Source: Rhodococcus triatomae
GTDB lineage: Bacteria > Actinomycetota > Actinomycetes > Mycobacteriales > Mycobacteriaceae
Assembly (NCBI RefSeq): GCF_014217785.1
Contig: NZ_CP048814.1
Span: 4,650,001-4,714,000 of the forward strand
Length of the DNA stretch: 64,000 bases
Reading direction: 5' to 3'
The translations under genes and the position numbers were made by a program. Within the stretch, counting starts at the first letter, position 1; each line of letters starts with the position of its first letter. Under the pieces are notes generated by a model. That model did no database searches. It had not been told where the DNA came from and worked only from the letters and a program-made list of their open reading frames with translations. This document shows, one piece after another, positions 1-8,504 of the stretch.

Positions 1-369
1 GCCTCGGAGTTCCTCGGCGAGTACCACCTCGGCACCCTCACCACCCTGCGCCGCGACGGGACACCCCACGTCGTGGCGGTCGGATTCACCTGGGATGCCG
101 AGCGGGGACTCGCCCGGGTCATCACGAACGGCACCTCGCAGAAGGTCCGCAACGTGGAACGGTCCGGATACGCGTCACTGTGTCAGGTGGATCGCGCCCG
201 GTGGTTGACGCTCGAGGGCCCCGCAAGGGTGCTGCGGGACGCCGATTCGGTCGCGGACGCCGTCGCGCGGTACGCGGCCCGGTATCGAACTCCCCGGGTC
301 AACCCGGCGCGCGTGGTCCTCGAGGTCGCCGTCGCCCGGATGATGGGTTCCGCCGCCGTTCGCGAGTAG
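1..369 (+). CDS. PPOX-class F420-dependent enzyme, 5'-truncated by window edge
   Basis: Frame 1 is open from the first base to a TAG at 367-369, giving the last 122 residues; the real start lies upstream of the window. The text [18 protein letters not shown], then [10 protein letters not shown] and [12 protein letters not shown], matches the split beta-barrel PPOX/pyridoxamine-oxidase-like fold and closely resembles M. tuberculosis Rv2074, an F420-dependent biliverdin reductase. The basic SQK segment is typical of the cofactor phosphate/F420 site of that family. The last 71 bp overlap the 3' end of the convergent pentapeptide gene. The specific substrate is inferred by similarity only. Confidence 0.85.
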   Translation, partial: ASEFLGEYHLGTLTTLRRDGTPHVVAVGFTWDAERGLARVITNGTSQKVRNVERSGYASLCQVDRARWLTLEGPARVLRDADSVADAVARYAARYRTPRVNPARVVLEVAVARMMGSAAVRE

Positions 370-1234
370 CGGCCGTCCGCGGCCTCCACTCATGGGTGTC
401 CGCCCAGTGCGCCGGACGAACGCGACCGTCCGGCAGCCGGGTCCCCGCGTCACCGCGCGCCGCCGACACCTGCGGTCCGGTCAGGAACAGTGCCCCGGTG
501 AGATCCGTTCCGCGCAGATCGATGTCACGCAGGTCCGCACCGCGCAGATCCGCATACGACAGGTTCGCACCTCGCAGATCGGCGGCGATCAGAACGGCGC
601 CGCGCAGATCGGAACCCCGAAGGTCCGCTCCCGGACGGCGCGCAGCGAAAAGGTCCGCACCACTGAGTTCCTTCGGCGCCGAGGTGACGGTCCGGCGCAC
701 GCGTGCACTGACGTGGTCGAGGAGCGGGCCCACCCGCGCGCGAAGTGCCGGCACGTCGGCGCGCACGATCGCCGTGGGCCGGGCGACTGCGAGCACGCGC
801 AACTCGTCGTCGATCGATCGCAGGGCCTGCGCCGACCGCGCGGTCCCGCAGCGGGTGATCGCCTCGTCGAGGTAGACGAGCAGTTCGTGGATGTGGCGCA
901 GCTGCGCGAACGCCGCGAACATCTCCGCCGCGCGCTCGGGTCGCCCGCGCCAGTCGTGATCCGCGAACCCGTTCCTCGACAGATTCTGTCCCGCCCCGAA
1001 ACAGTCGTAGACCGTGCAGCCTCGCAATCCGCTCTCCCGCAGCCGCGCGTGGATTCCGCACCGGAAGTCTTCTCGCAGGTGGGCGCACGCGGCCCCGGCA
1101 GCCTTGCCGACGGCGAAGTCCGACGAGGCGGCGAAAGGCAGGGCGACACAGCACAGTCCGGCGCACTGTGCGCAGTCACCGCTCAGCCCGAGCGGCGCGG
1201 GAGGCAGGCTTCTCGTCATCGTCCTTCTCGTCAT
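299..1234 (-). CDS. Cysteine-cluster plus pentapeptide-repeat protein
   Basis: About 310 residues. The N-terminal third carries a cysteine cluster (CAQCAGLCC, then single Cys, RCGIH, GCTVYDC), reminiscent of YkgJ-type metal or Fe-S binding domains. A middle helical part follows. Near the C-terminus is a run of A(D/N)LRG-type pentapeptides ([35 protein letters not shown]) that should form a short right-handed beta-helix. The last 30 residues are basic and low in complexity, and they overlap the convergent gene by 71 bp. Start choice is uncertain: two ATGs (1234 and 1219) lie in a 15-bp duplication and a further in-frame start lies at 1285. Function is unknown. Confidence 0.72.
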   Translation of the reverse strand: MTRRTMTRSLPPAPLGLSGDCAQCAGLCCVALPFAASSDFAVGKAAGAACAHLREDFRCGIHARLRESGLRGCTVYDCFGAGQNLSRNGFADHDWRGRPERAAEMFAAFAQLRHIHELLVYLDEAITRCGTARSAQALRSIDDELRVLAVARPTAIVRADVPALRARVGPLLDHVSARVRRTVTSAPKELSGADLFAARRPGADLRGSDLRGAVLIAADLRGANLSYADLRGADLRDIDLRGTDLTGALFLTGPQVSAARGDAGTRLPDGRVRPAHWADTHEWRPRTAATRERRRNPSSGRRRPRGPRAPG

Positions 1235-1402
1235 CGTCCGCCCACCGTCGCTCTCGGCCGCGTCCGGCGTCAATCGAATTTCCACCCCTCCGGGCTGGCC
1301 GCTCGCGGCGGAAAGCGCGCGGCACGTCCCGCGCCAGCCCTACCATCGAGAGTGACCGCACACGGCACGCTCGGTCCCGACGACGATCCCACCGAGGTGG
1401 AC

Positions 1403-3262
1403 ATGTCCCGAGACGAAAGCTCCCCCGGCACCCCGGCACCGCACGACGTCGCCCCGGCGGACCTGCCCGGATTCGACGCCGCCGGGCACGTGGTGGAAGC
1501 CAGGGCCGAGGACTTCTTCCACGCTCGCCGCCTCGACGGTGACACGGAGTGGTTCAAGACGGCCGTCTTCTACGAGGTGCTGGTACGCGCGTTCTTCGAC
1601 TCGACGGGCGACGGCACCGGCGACCTGCGCGGCCTGACCGCCAAACTCGACTACCTGTCCTGGCTCGGAGTCGACTGCCTGTGGCTGCCGCCGTTCTACG
1701 ACTCCCCGCTCCGCGACGGCGGATACGACATCCGGGACTTCCGTTCCGTCCTGCCCGAGTACGGCACGGTGGACGACTTCGTGCACCTCTTCGACGAGGC
1801 ACACAGCCGTGGAATCCGGGTCATCACCGACCTCGTCATGAACCACACGTCGGACACGCACGCCTGGTTCCAGGCGTCCCGCGCCGATCCCGCCGGCCCG
1901 TACGGCGACTTCTACGTGTGGTCGGACACCGACACCCGATACGCGGACGCGCGCATCATCTTCGTGGACACCGAGAGTTCCAACTGGACGTGGGATCCGG
2001 TGCGTGGCCAGTACTACTGGCATCGCTTCTTCTCCCATCAGCCGGATCTCAACTACGACAACCCCGAAGTCCGGGATGCGATGATCGACGTCCTGCGGTT
2101 CTGGCTCGATCTCGGGATCGACGGATTCCGGCTCGACGCCGTCCCCTACCTCTTCGAACGGGAGGGCACCACGTGCGAGAACCTGCCCGAGACGCATGCG
2201 TTCCTCAGACGGTGCCGTGCCGTCGTCGACGCCGAGTACCCGGGCCGAGTCCTCCTCGCCGAGGCCAACCAGTGGCCGTCCGAGGTGGTCCAGTACTTCG
2301 GTGAACCGACGATCGGCGACGAGTGCCACATGGCGTTCCACTTCCCCCTCATGCCGCGCATCTTCATGGCGGTGCGCAGGCAGAACCGATTTCCGATCTC
2401 CGAGATCCTCGCCGGGACACCACCCATCCCCGCCTCCGCGCAATGGGGCATCTTCCTGCGCAACCACGACGAACTGACCCTCGAGATGGTCAGCGACGAG
2501 GAGCGCGACTACATGTACGCCGAGTACGCCCAGGACCCGAGGATGAAGGCGAACATCGGGATCCGGCGCCGGCTGGCGCCGCTCCTGGAGAACGACCGCA
2601 ACCAACTGGAACTGTTCACCGCTCTCCTCCTGAGCCTGCCCGGCTCGCCCGTCCTCTACTACGGCGACGAGATCGGGATGGGTGACAACATCTGGCTCGG
2701 CGACCGAGACGCCGTGCGGACCCCGATGCAGTGGACCCCGGACCGCAACGCCGGCTTCTCGCGGGCCGACCCGGCCCGGATGTACCTGCCGGTGATCATG
2801 GACCCGACGTACGGGTACCAGTCCGTCAACGTCGAAGCACAGATGAACTCGACGAACACGCTGCTGCACTGGACCCGACGAATGATCCAGGTACGCAAGC
2901 AGCATCCGGCCTTCGGCAAGGCCGAGTTCAAGGAGATCGGTAGCGCCAATCCCGCCGTACTGACCTATCTGCGTCAGATGCCGGTGGGCCCGGACGAGGC
3001 GTTCACCGACGTGATCCTCTGCGTCAACAACCTGTCGCGGTATCCACAGGCGGCGCTCCTCGATCTCACGGAGTTCGCCGGACGGATTCCGGTGGAACTG
3101 ACGGGGTCGATCCCGTTCCCTGCGCTCGGGACCGAGGAGTACATGGTCACGCTTCCCGGGCACGGGTTCTACTGGTTCTCGCTACAGCCGGATCCCACAG
3201 TGGACGGCCCGGGCAGCGGACATCCGATCAGCAGTGAGGCCGAGGGGGCGGTGCAACCGTGA
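1403..3262 (+). CDS. treS: Trehalose synthase / maltose alpha-D-glucosyltransferase TreS
   Basis: Interconverts maltose and trehalose; in the GlgE pathway it supplies maltose from trehalose. 619 residues, close to the usual ~600 of the family. It is a GH13 (alpha/beta)8 enzyme: nucleophile Asp245 in GFRLDAVPY, acid/base Glu287 in LLAEANQWP, and transition-state Asp356 in [11 protein letters not shown] are all present. ATG 1403 follows GAGGTGG. An in-frame GTG at 1352, five bases after a TACCAT, would add 17 residues and cannot be excluded. Stop overlaps the maltokinase start by 4 nt (GTGA), so the two are translationally coupled, as expected for TreS-Pep2, which form a complex in mycobacteria. 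Confidence 0.97.
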   Translation: MSRDESSPGTPAPHDVAPADLPGFDAAGHVVEARAEDFFHARRLDGDTEWFKTAVFYEVLVRAFFDSTGDGTGDLRGLTAKLDYLSWLGVDCLWLPPFYDSPLRDGGYDIRDFRSVLPEYGTVDDFVHLFDEAHSRGIRVITDLVMNHTSDTHAWFQASRADPAGPYGDFYVWSDTDTRYADARIIFVDTESSNWTWDPVRGQYYWHRFFSHQPDLNYDNPEVRDAMIDVLRFWLDLGIDGFRLDAVPYLFEREGTTCENLPETHAFLRRCRAVVDAEYPGRVLLAEANQWPSEVVQYFGEPTIGDECHMAFHFPLMPRIFMAVRRQNRFPISEILAGTPPIPASAQWGIFLRNHDELTLEMVSDEERDYMYAEYAQDPRMKANIGIRRRLAPLLENDRNQLELFTALLLSLPGSPVLYYGDEIGMGDNIWLGDRDAVRTPMQWTPDRNAGFSRADPARMYLPVIMDPTYGYQSVNVEAQMNSTNTLLHWTRRMIQVRKQHPAFGKAEFKEIGSANPAVLTYLRQMPVGPDEAFTDVILCVNNLSRYPQAALLDLTEFAGRIPVELTGSIPFPALGTEEYMVTLPGHGFYWFSLQPDPTVDGPGSGHPISSEAEGAVQP

Positions 3263-4698
3263 ACGCACCGGACCCGTTCCCGGGCCTCGACGAAATCGAG
3301 TCCCGGCTGGCACGGTGGCTGCCCTCGCAGCGCTGGTTCGCGGCGAAGACCCAGCCGATCACGAGTGTGCGGATCCTGCTGCGTCACACCCTGGCCGTCA
3401 CCGAGGAGGTCCGGGCCGAGCACCTCGTCGTCGAAGTGGAACTCGGCGACGCCTCCCGCCAGGTGTATCAGGTGCCGCTGGGTTTCCGGGCCACCGTCGG
3501 GCACGCACTCAGCGCGTGGACGCTTCCCGCAGCGTCGGTGGATCGAGAGAGCGGACGGGATCCCGACGTCGCATACGACGGCCTCCACGACCCGGAGGTC
3601 ATCGGACGGTACGCAGCCCTTCTCACCGGGGACATCGCCGCGGGACCGTTCGGCGTCCACCTCGTCGAGGACCCCGTCGAGCCGGTACCGGGCGTCACGG
3701 ACGGCAGTGGCCACGAGGAGTGGCCGACACGCGGACGAGCACTGGGCGCGGAACAGTCCAACACGTCCGTCGTCCTCGGGGAGACACTGCTGCTCAAGAT
3801 GTTCCGGCGGCTCGCTCCGGGCATCAACCCGGATGTCGAGCTGCACCGGGCGCTGGGAGAGGCACACTCCGCCCAGGTGGCCAGGCTCCGCGCCTGGCTC
3901 GACGTCCCACTCCACGGCGCACGCGCCACCGCGGCGATGGCGCAGGATTTCGAGCCCAACGCCGCCGACGGCTGGAGCATGGCGCTCGGCAGTGTCCGGG
4001 ACCTGTTGGTGGAGGCGGATCTGTATGCGGGCGAACTCGGTACCGACTTCGCAGCCGAGTCACGCCGGATCGGAAGTGCGGTCGCCGACGTGCACGCGAG
4101 CCTGGCCGACCGGCTGGGGTCCCGGCGGACTCCGCTGGCCGACACCGTCGCGGCGATGCGGCGGCGACTCGACTCCGCGCTCGGGACCGTTCCCGAACTG
4201 GCGGACCTCGCACCGTCGATCCGATCGGTGTTCGATGCGGCCGCCGAGGGCTCGACGTCGGTGCAGCGGATCCACGGTGACCTGCATCTCGGTCAGGTGC
4301 TCCGGACCCCGGAGCGATGGCTGCTCATCGATTTCGAGGGTGAGCCCGCCAAGACGTTGGAGCAGCGACGGACCCCGGACAGCCCCCTCCGCGACATCGC
4401 GGGAATGATCCGCTCCTTCGACTACGCCGCGCACTATCCGCTCTCGTCCACCGACATGAACGGGACTGCGTCGCAGCGCGAGTTCCGTGCCCGCGAGTGG
4501 GCGCAGCGCAACGCCGACGCGTTCACCGACGGCTACGCCGCCGCGTACGGCCGAGATCCGCGCGATGCTCTCCCGCTGCTACGCGCCTACGAACTGGACA
4601 AGGCGGTGTACGAGGCCGTGTACGAGACGCACCATCGGCCCCGCTGGGTGGCACTACCGCTGGCGGCCATCCGCCGTCTCCTCGACGGAGTCGATTGA
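3259..4698 (+). CDS. pep2: Maltokinase Pep2 (Mak)
   Basis: ATP-dependent phosphorylation of maltose to maltose-1-phosphate, the donor for GlgE alpha-glucan synthesis. 479 residues. N-terminal cap domain begins [16 protein letters not shown], characteristic of actinobacterial maltokinases; the C-terminal lobe is of the aminoglycoside-phosphotransferase type, with catalytic-loop [10 protein letters not shown] (Asp341) and the Mg-binding LLIDFEGEP (Asp358). GTG start shares GTGA with the treS stop. The stop codon lies inside the first copy of a 24-bp tandem repeat (4683-4754). Confidence 0.96.
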   Translation: MNAPDPFPGLDEIESRLARWLPSQRWFAAKTQPITSVRILLRHTLAVTEEVRAEHLVVEVELGDASRQVYQVPLGFRATVGHALSAWTLPAASVDRESGRDPDVAYDGLHDPEVIGRYAALLTGDIAAGPFGVHLVEDPVEPVPGVTDGSGHEEWPTRGRALGAEQSNTSVVLGETLLLKMFRRLAPGINPDVELHRALGEAHSAQVARLRAWLDVPLHGARATAAMAQDFEPNAADGWSMALGSVRDLLVEADLYAGELGTDFAAESRRIGSAVADVHASLADRLGSRRTPLADTVAAMRRRLDSALGTVPELADLAPSIRSVFDAAAEGSTSVQRIHGDLHLGQVLRTPERWLLIDFEGEPAKTLEQRRTPDSPLRDIAGMIRSFDYAAHYPLSSTDMNGTASQREFRAREWAQRNADAFTDGYAAAYGRDPRDALPLLRAYELDKAVYEAVYETHHRPRWVALPLAAIRRLLDGVD

Positions 4699-4754
4699 AG
4701 TGTCACCGACGGAGTCGATTGACGTGTCCTCGACGGAGTCGATTGACGTGTCAC
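4683..4754. repeat. Three-copy 24-bp tandem repeat spanning the pep2 stop codon
   Basis: Copies at 4683-4706, 4707-4730 and 4731-4754 share the core CGACGGAGTCGATTGA and differ at only three positions. The period is 8 codons and the pep2 TGA stop is part of the unit, so each copy re-creates the same in-phase stop. It occupies the gap between convergent pep2 and the PLDc_N gene. Confidence 0.95.
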
Positions 4755-4775
4755 CGGCGAGCAGGAGGACACCCG

Positions 4776-5117
4776 TCAGATGTCGTCGGTCTCGCGACGG
4801 CGCGCCGCTCGGCGCTGTTCCTCGGCGCGCTCGCGACATCTGCGCAGGAACTCCTCGTCCTCCGCGGCGTTCTGCGCGATGTGGCGGCCGGGACGCTCGT
4901 ACTCCGTGAAGCCCGTGCGGCCGTTCGGCAGGCGCAACACCTGTTCCCGGCCCACGAACAGGTAGACCAGGGACCCGACGGTCGGAACCAGGAGCACCAC
5001 CAGGAGCCACCCGCCCTTGGGCAGGTGACGGAACTGTGTTTCCTCGCGTGTGATGACGTCGACCAGGCAGAAGACCCACAAGGCCATCGTCAGTAGTCCG
5101 AACAGCACGTACGGCAC
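4776..5117 (-). CDS. PLDc_N-domain small membrane protein
   Basis: About 113 residues. Two hydrophobic helices (YVLFGLLTMALWVFCLVDVI and WLLVVLLVPTVGSLVYLFVG) flank the signature REETQFRHLPKGGW, the pattern of the phospholipase-D-nuclease N-terminal (PLDc_N) membrane domain with no nuclease domain attached. The C-terminal tail is charged (EEFLRRCRERAEEQRRAARRRE). GTG 5117 follows GGGGGCGGG. An ATG at 5207 is in frame, but a TAACCT -10-like hexamer (5174-5179) lies downstream of it, favouring the shorter form. The role is unknown; members are often envelope or antibiotic-related small proteins. Confidence 0.7.
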   Translation of the reverse strand: MPYVLFGLLTMALWVFCLVDVITREETQFRHLPKGGWLLVVLLVPTVGSLVYLFVGREQVLRLPNGRTGFTEYERPGRHIAQNAAEDEEFLRRCRERAEEQRRAARRRETDDI

Positions 5118-5265
5118 GACCCGCCCCCATCTCGCTCGTCCCCGACGAGGCCGCGCGGCGCGGCCGACGCCGTAGGTTAGCAGGACCGACCGTCCGGTTC
5201 GATGCATGCCACCACCGGAGCCACATGCCGTGTTGAAACCCTCGCCCGCGGGGTAGCCGAGGGGT

Positions 5266-5397
5266 ATGGAAATACTCTTCGTACTCCTCGTGGCGCTCGT
5301 TCTGCTCGCCGTGATACTCGTGCGCCGTCGCCGAACGGGGCAGGACCCCACGCAGCCGCCGGACGACCCCGAGAAGTACCGCAACCCGGACCGCTGA
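5266..5397 (+). CDS. 43-residue single-pass membrane protein
   Basis: ATG 5266 opens a 43-codon frame ending TGA at 5395-5397. Residues 3-19 are almost entirely Leu, Val, Ile and Ala, followed by RRRR and a hydrophilic tail containing TQPPDDPEKY. This is the layout of a bitopic membrane microprotein with the tail in the cytoplasm by the positive-inside rule. GAGGGG lies immediately upstream, and a TAGCCG hexamer six bases before the ATG would allow a leaderless start. It sits alone between two minus-strand genes. No family is recognised; coding status is inferred from composition and context. Confidence 0.55.
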   Translation: MEILFVLLVALVLLAVILVRRRRTGQDPTQPPDDPEKYRNPDR

Positions 5398-5415
5398 CCT
5401 ACACGGAAGCGACGG

Positions 5416-6561
5416 TCAGCCTCCCAGCACCGTCAGCCCGTGCGGCCTGGTGTTCATCGGCTCGCACCCGTCCGCCGTGACCACGACGATGTCCTCGATG
5501 CGGGCACCCCACTGCCCCGGAAAGTAGATTCCCGGTTCGACACTGAAGGCCATCCCCTCGACGAGTTCGATCCCGTTCCCCGCCACGATGTACGGCTCCT
5601 CGTGGACGGACAGCCCGATGCCGTGACCGGTGCGGTGCACGAACGCGTCGCCCAGACCGGCAGCGGCGAGCACCGAACGGGCTGCCTCGTCGACGGATTC
5701 GGCACTCACGCCGGGCCGTACCGCCCGCACCGCCTGCTCCTGGGCTTCCTCCAGGACCGCGTACTGCCTCGCGATCTCCGGATCCGGCTCCCCCATGACG
5801 TAGGTGCGGGTCGAATCGGAGTTGTATCCGGGCTCCACCGGTCCGCCGATGTCCACGACGACGACGTCACCCCGGCCGATCACCCGCTCGGACACCTCGT
5901 GGTGCGGGTCGGCGCCGTGCGGGCCCGAGCCGACGATGACGAACTCGGCGCCGGTATGGCCTTCGGCCACGATCGCTTCTGTGACGGCCGCACCGACCTG
6001 CGCCTCGGTACGACCTACCTGGAGGAACTCGCCCATCCGTGCATGAACCCGGTCGATCGCTGCCCCGGCGCGGCGCAGCGCCTCGATCTCGGCGGCGTCC
6101 TTGACCATGCGCAGTTCCCTCAGCACTCCGGTGGCCAGGACAGGCATCGTCCCCAGCCGCGCCGTCACGGGCACGAGGTGCAACGCCGGCATCGCGTCGG
6201 CCACGGCCGACCGGGCGGGAGCGGAAAGTCCGCGGGCGACCAGCTCGTACGGATCGACACCGTCCACCCAGTCCCGGACGTCGAGGCCGAGTTCACCGAT
6301 CGCGGACTCACCCAGACCGGCGAGTTCGAGTGTCGGCACCACCACGGCGGGCGTGCTCCCGTCCGCGGGGACGACAAGGCACGTGAGCCGTTCGAACGAC
6401 TGCGCCCGCGAGCCGACCAGGTACTGCAGGTCCGGTCCCGGGGTGATGAGGAGAGCGTCGAGACCTGCCGAGCGGGCCAGCTCCGCAGCCCGGGACAGCC
6501 GGGCCGCGTAGACACTCGAGGGAAATCGGGACGACGGCCCGGATGTTGCGGAGGAACCCAT
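5416..6561 (-). CDS. pepE: M24 Xaa-Pro dipeptidase (PepE/PepQ-like)
   Basis: 381-residue metallopeptidase with the creatinase-like N-terminal domain followed by the pita-bread M24 domain. Dinuclear metal ligands are visible in order: VVVDIGG, the distal Asp in [33 protein letters not shown] and [10 protein letters not shown]. Expected to cleave Xaa-Pro dipeptides or imido bonds in the cytosol. Gene position next to the exonuclease matches M. tuberculosis Rv2089c (pepE)-Rv2090. ATG 6561 lies six bases after a TACGCT hexamer, so translation is probably leaderless. Confidence 0.92.
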   Translation of the reverse strand: MGSSATSGPSSRFPSSVYAARLSRAAELARSAGLDALLITPGPDLQYLVGSRAQSFERLTCLVVPADGSTPAVVVPTLELAGLGESAIGELGLDVRDWVDGVDPYELVARGLSAPARSAVADAMPALHLVPVTARLGTMPVLATGVLRELRMVKDAAEIEALRRAGAAIDRVHARMGEFLQVGRTEAQVGAAVTEAIVAEGHTGAEFVIVGSGPHGADPHHEVSERVIGRGDVVVVDIGGPVEPGYNSDSTRTYVMGEPDPEIARQYAVLEEAQEQAVRAVRPGVSAESVDEAARSVLAAAGLGDAFVHRTGHGIGLSVHEEPYIVAGNGIELVEGMAFSVEPGIYFPGQWGARIEDIVVVTADGCEPMNTRPHGLTVLGG

Positions 6562-6567
6562 GGGAAC

Positions 6568-6573
6568 AGCGTA
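6568..6573 (-). promoter_or_regulatory. -10 hexamer TACGCT of pepE, leaderless spacing
   Basis: TACGCT on the minus strand ends six bases before the pepE ATG (6561). It is part of a 15-bp direct duplication that also contains a second copy one repeat further upstream (TACGCC). Confidence 0.55.
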
Positions 6574-6598
6574 GTGGTGTTCGGCGTAGTGGTGTTTG
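6569..6598. repeat. Tandem 15-bp duplication between divergent pepE and exonuclease genes
   Basis: Copies 6569-6583 and 6584-6598 share GCGTAGTGGTGTT and differ at one base (C/T at position 14). The duplication doubles the pepE -10 region and fills most of the 51-bp divergent gap. Confidence 0.85.
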
Positions 6599-6599
6599 G

Positions 6600-6605
6600 C
6601 AGGAT
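6600..6605 (+). promoter_or_regulatory. -10-like CAGGAT of the exonuclease gene
   Basis: CAGGAT, preceded by TTGG, lies seven bases before ATG 6613. The same GGCAGGAT motif stands six bases before the NUDIX start at 21658, which supports both as leaderless promoters. Confidence 0.4.
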
Positions 6606-6612
6606 GAAGCCC

Positions 6613-7572
6613 ATGACCGGTCCCCTCCTGCTGCTCGACGGCGCCAGCCTGTGGTTCCGTGCCTACTACGCACTGCCCGAGTCGATGACCGCGCCGGACG
6701 GCCGGCCCGTCAACGCGGTTCGCGGGTTCACCGACATGGTCGCCTCGCTGATCACTCGCACCCGTCCGAGCCGCGTGGTGGTGTGCCTCGACCTCGACTG
6801 GCGACCGCAGTTCCGGGTCGACGCGGTCCCCAGCTACAAGGCACATCGGGTCGCGGACGACAGCGACGGCACCGTCGAGGAGGTGCCCGACACCCTCACT
6901 CCGCAGGTCGACATGATCCTGGACGTGTTGGCCGGCGCGGGAATCGCCACCGCCGGTGCCGTCGGCTTCGAGGCGGACGACGTCCTCGGCACCCTGGCCG
7001 CTCGGGAGCGGACGGACACCGTCGTCGTGGTGAGCGGGGACCGCGACCTGATCCAGGTCGTCGGGGACGACCCGGTGCCCGTGCGGGTGCTGTACGTGGG
7101 CCGGGGGCTGGCGAAGGCAGAGCTGCTCGGCCCGGTCGAGGTCGCGGAGAAGTACGGCGTCCCGCTCGATCGCGCCGGCGCCGCCTACGCCGAGCTCGCG
7201 CTCCTGCGCGGTGACCCGTCCGACGGCCTTCCCGGAGTCAAGGGCGTCGGCGAGAAGACCGCGTCCGGCCTCCTGGTCCGCTACGGCTCGCTGGCGGGCC
7301 TGCGGGCCGCGGCCCTCGACGACTCCTCCGACATGGCGAAGGGCATCCGCGCCAAACTTGCTGCCGCCGAACAGTATCTGGACGTGGCGCTACCGGTGGT
7401 CCGAGTAGCTCGGGACGCACCCGTGGAGGTGTCCGGCCCGGATGCGTTGCCCTCCGCACCGGTCGATCCCCGGCGACTCGACGAGGTCGCCGCGGAGCTG
7501 GGGATCGGGGCGTCCGTCGGCCGACTCGTCACCGCTCTCGCGGCGGCGTCGGCCGACGGCGTGGTCGCCTAG
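6613..7572 (+). CDS. 5'-3' exonuclease, DNA polymerase I N-terminal-type
   Basis: 319-residue stand-alone FEN/5'-3' exonuclease like Rv2090. The N-terminal [18 protein letters not shown] carries the first catalytic Asp and the arch entry; [12 protein letters not shown] and [12 protein letters not shown] supply the metal-binding acidic residues; [20 protein letters not shown] is the H3TH DNA-binding loop. Expected role is removal of 5' flaps or RNA primers. A start at 6604 is also in frame, but 6613 is better spaced from CAGGAT. Its stop shares a 4-bp CTAG with the stop of the convergent DUF4333 gene. Confidence 0.92.
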   Translation: MTGPLLLLDGASLWFRAYYALPESMTAPDGRPVNAVRGFTDMVASLITRTRPSRVVVCLDLDWRPQFRVDAVPSYKAHRVADDSDGTVEEVPDTLTPQVDMILDVLAGAGIATAGAVGFEADDVLGTLAARERTDTVVVVSGDRDLIQVVGDDPVPVRVLYVGRGLAKAELLGPVEVAEKYGVPLDRAGAAYAELALLRGDPSDGLPGVKGVGEKTASGLLVRYGSLAGLRAAALDDSSDMAKGIRAKLAAAEQYLDVALPVVRVARDAPVEVSGPDALPSAPVDPRRLDEVAAELGIGASVGRLVTALAAASADGVVA

Positions 7573-8429
7573 CTCGGGCGACTCACCTCGTACGTCCCGG
7601 AATCGTCGGTGAACGTCACCGTCACCGAGCGGGACTCGCCGTCGATCTGCGCATCGCACGTGAAGCTGTTGCCGGACTTGACTTCCTGTCCCGACGGGCA
7701 GGACACGCCGGACACGTCGGTGGCACCGTAGGACTCGGTGAGGATCTTCTCGACCCCGGCAGCGGCCGCATCCGAGTCGAGTGTCGTCGTCCCGCCGAGC
7801 GCGGAGAAGGCCGCGATCGCGATTCCGGCCACCACGACAACAGCGAGTACCGCGCCACCGATGATCCACGGCAGCTTCGAGTTTCCGGATCCGGGGCCCT
7901 GCTCGGGACTTCCCTGTCCCGGACCGCCCTGACCCCACTGCTGTGCGCCCGGCTGCCCCCAGCCGGGCTGGCCGCCCCAGCCGGGAGCCGTCGGCTGGCC
8001 GAGCTGCCCCGGCTGTGTCGGCTGGCCGAGCTGCCCCGGCTGTGTCGGCTGGCCGAGCTGCCCCGGCTGTGTCGGCTGGCCGAGCTGCCCCGGCTGTGTC
8101 GGCTGGCCGAGCTGCCCCGGCTGCGGCTGCCCGGGCGCGGCACCCCATCCCGGCTGTCCGTACGGGGGCGCGGGGGGCTGTTGCCCCCACTGCTGACCGT
8201 ACGGGGGCTGACCGTACGGCGGCTGGCCCTGCGGGGGCTGGCCCTGTTGCGGTGGGGCACCCCACTGGGGCTGGCCCTCCGGTTGCTGACCGGGGCCGTA
8301 CCCACCCGCGCCGGGGTAACCGCCATACGGTGCCTGGTCACCCTGGGCGGGCTGACCTCCCTGCTCCGGCTGTCGGTCGGCAGCCCACTGCTGATTCGGA
8401 TCGTTCGGACCGTATGGGCCGCTCATCAT
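7569..8429 (-). CDS. DUF4333 membrane protein with Pro/Gln/Gly-rich repeat region
   Basis: 286 residues in three parts. Residues 1-180 are a cytoplasmic Pro/Gln/Gly-rich region with five tandem GQLGQPTQP nonapeptides (about 104-148). Residues 187-211 are one transmembrane helix. The last 70 residues are an extracytoplasmic DUF4333 domain with a Cys pair (SGVSCPSGQ and FTCDAQI), probably a disulfide. Position between helY and the exonuclease matches Rv2091c. A GGGAGG ribosome site precedes ATG ATG. Tail-to-tail stops overlap the exonuclease gene by 4 nt. Function is unknown; many mycobacterial PGQ-rich membrane proteins act at the cell envelope. Confidence 0.85.
   Translation of the reverse strand: MMSGPYGPNDPNQQWAADRQPEQGGQPAQGDQAPYGGYPGAGGYGPGQQPEGQPQWGAPPQQGQPPQGQPPYGQPPYGQQWGQQPPAPPYGQPGWGAAPGQPQPGQLGQPTQPGQLGQPTQPGQLGQPTQPGQLGQPTQPGQLGQPTAPGWGGQPGWGQPGAQQWGQGGPGQGSPEQGPGSGNSKLPWIIGGAVLAVVVVAGIAIAAFSALGGTTTLDSDAAAAGVEKILTESYGATDVSGVSCPSGQEVKSGNSFTCDAQIDGESRSVTVTFTDDSGTYEVSRPS
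7989..8117. repeat. 27-bp in-frame minisatellite encoding GQLGQPTQP
   Basis: Almost perfect tandem copies of a 27-bp unit containing GGCTGGCCGAGCTGCCCCGG, about five units with the last one diverging. The period is nine codons, so copy-number change keeps the reading frame. Confidence 0.92.
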
Positions 8430-8504
8430 CGCCTCCCGCTCGCTACTTCGAATTGGTGCCTACCGTAGCCGCCGGAGGCGGCCGACGCGCACATCGGCCG
8501 GGCT

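Noticed and set aside
392-1402. 337-codon upstream extension of the treS frame
   Set aside because: It lies antisense to the pentapeptide gene, lacks family similarity, and the TreS N-terminus is accounted for by ATG 1403 or GTG 1352.
7989-8117. Possible CRISPR array
   Set aside because: Units are contiguous without unique spacers and encode an in-frame nonapeptide; no cas genes are present.
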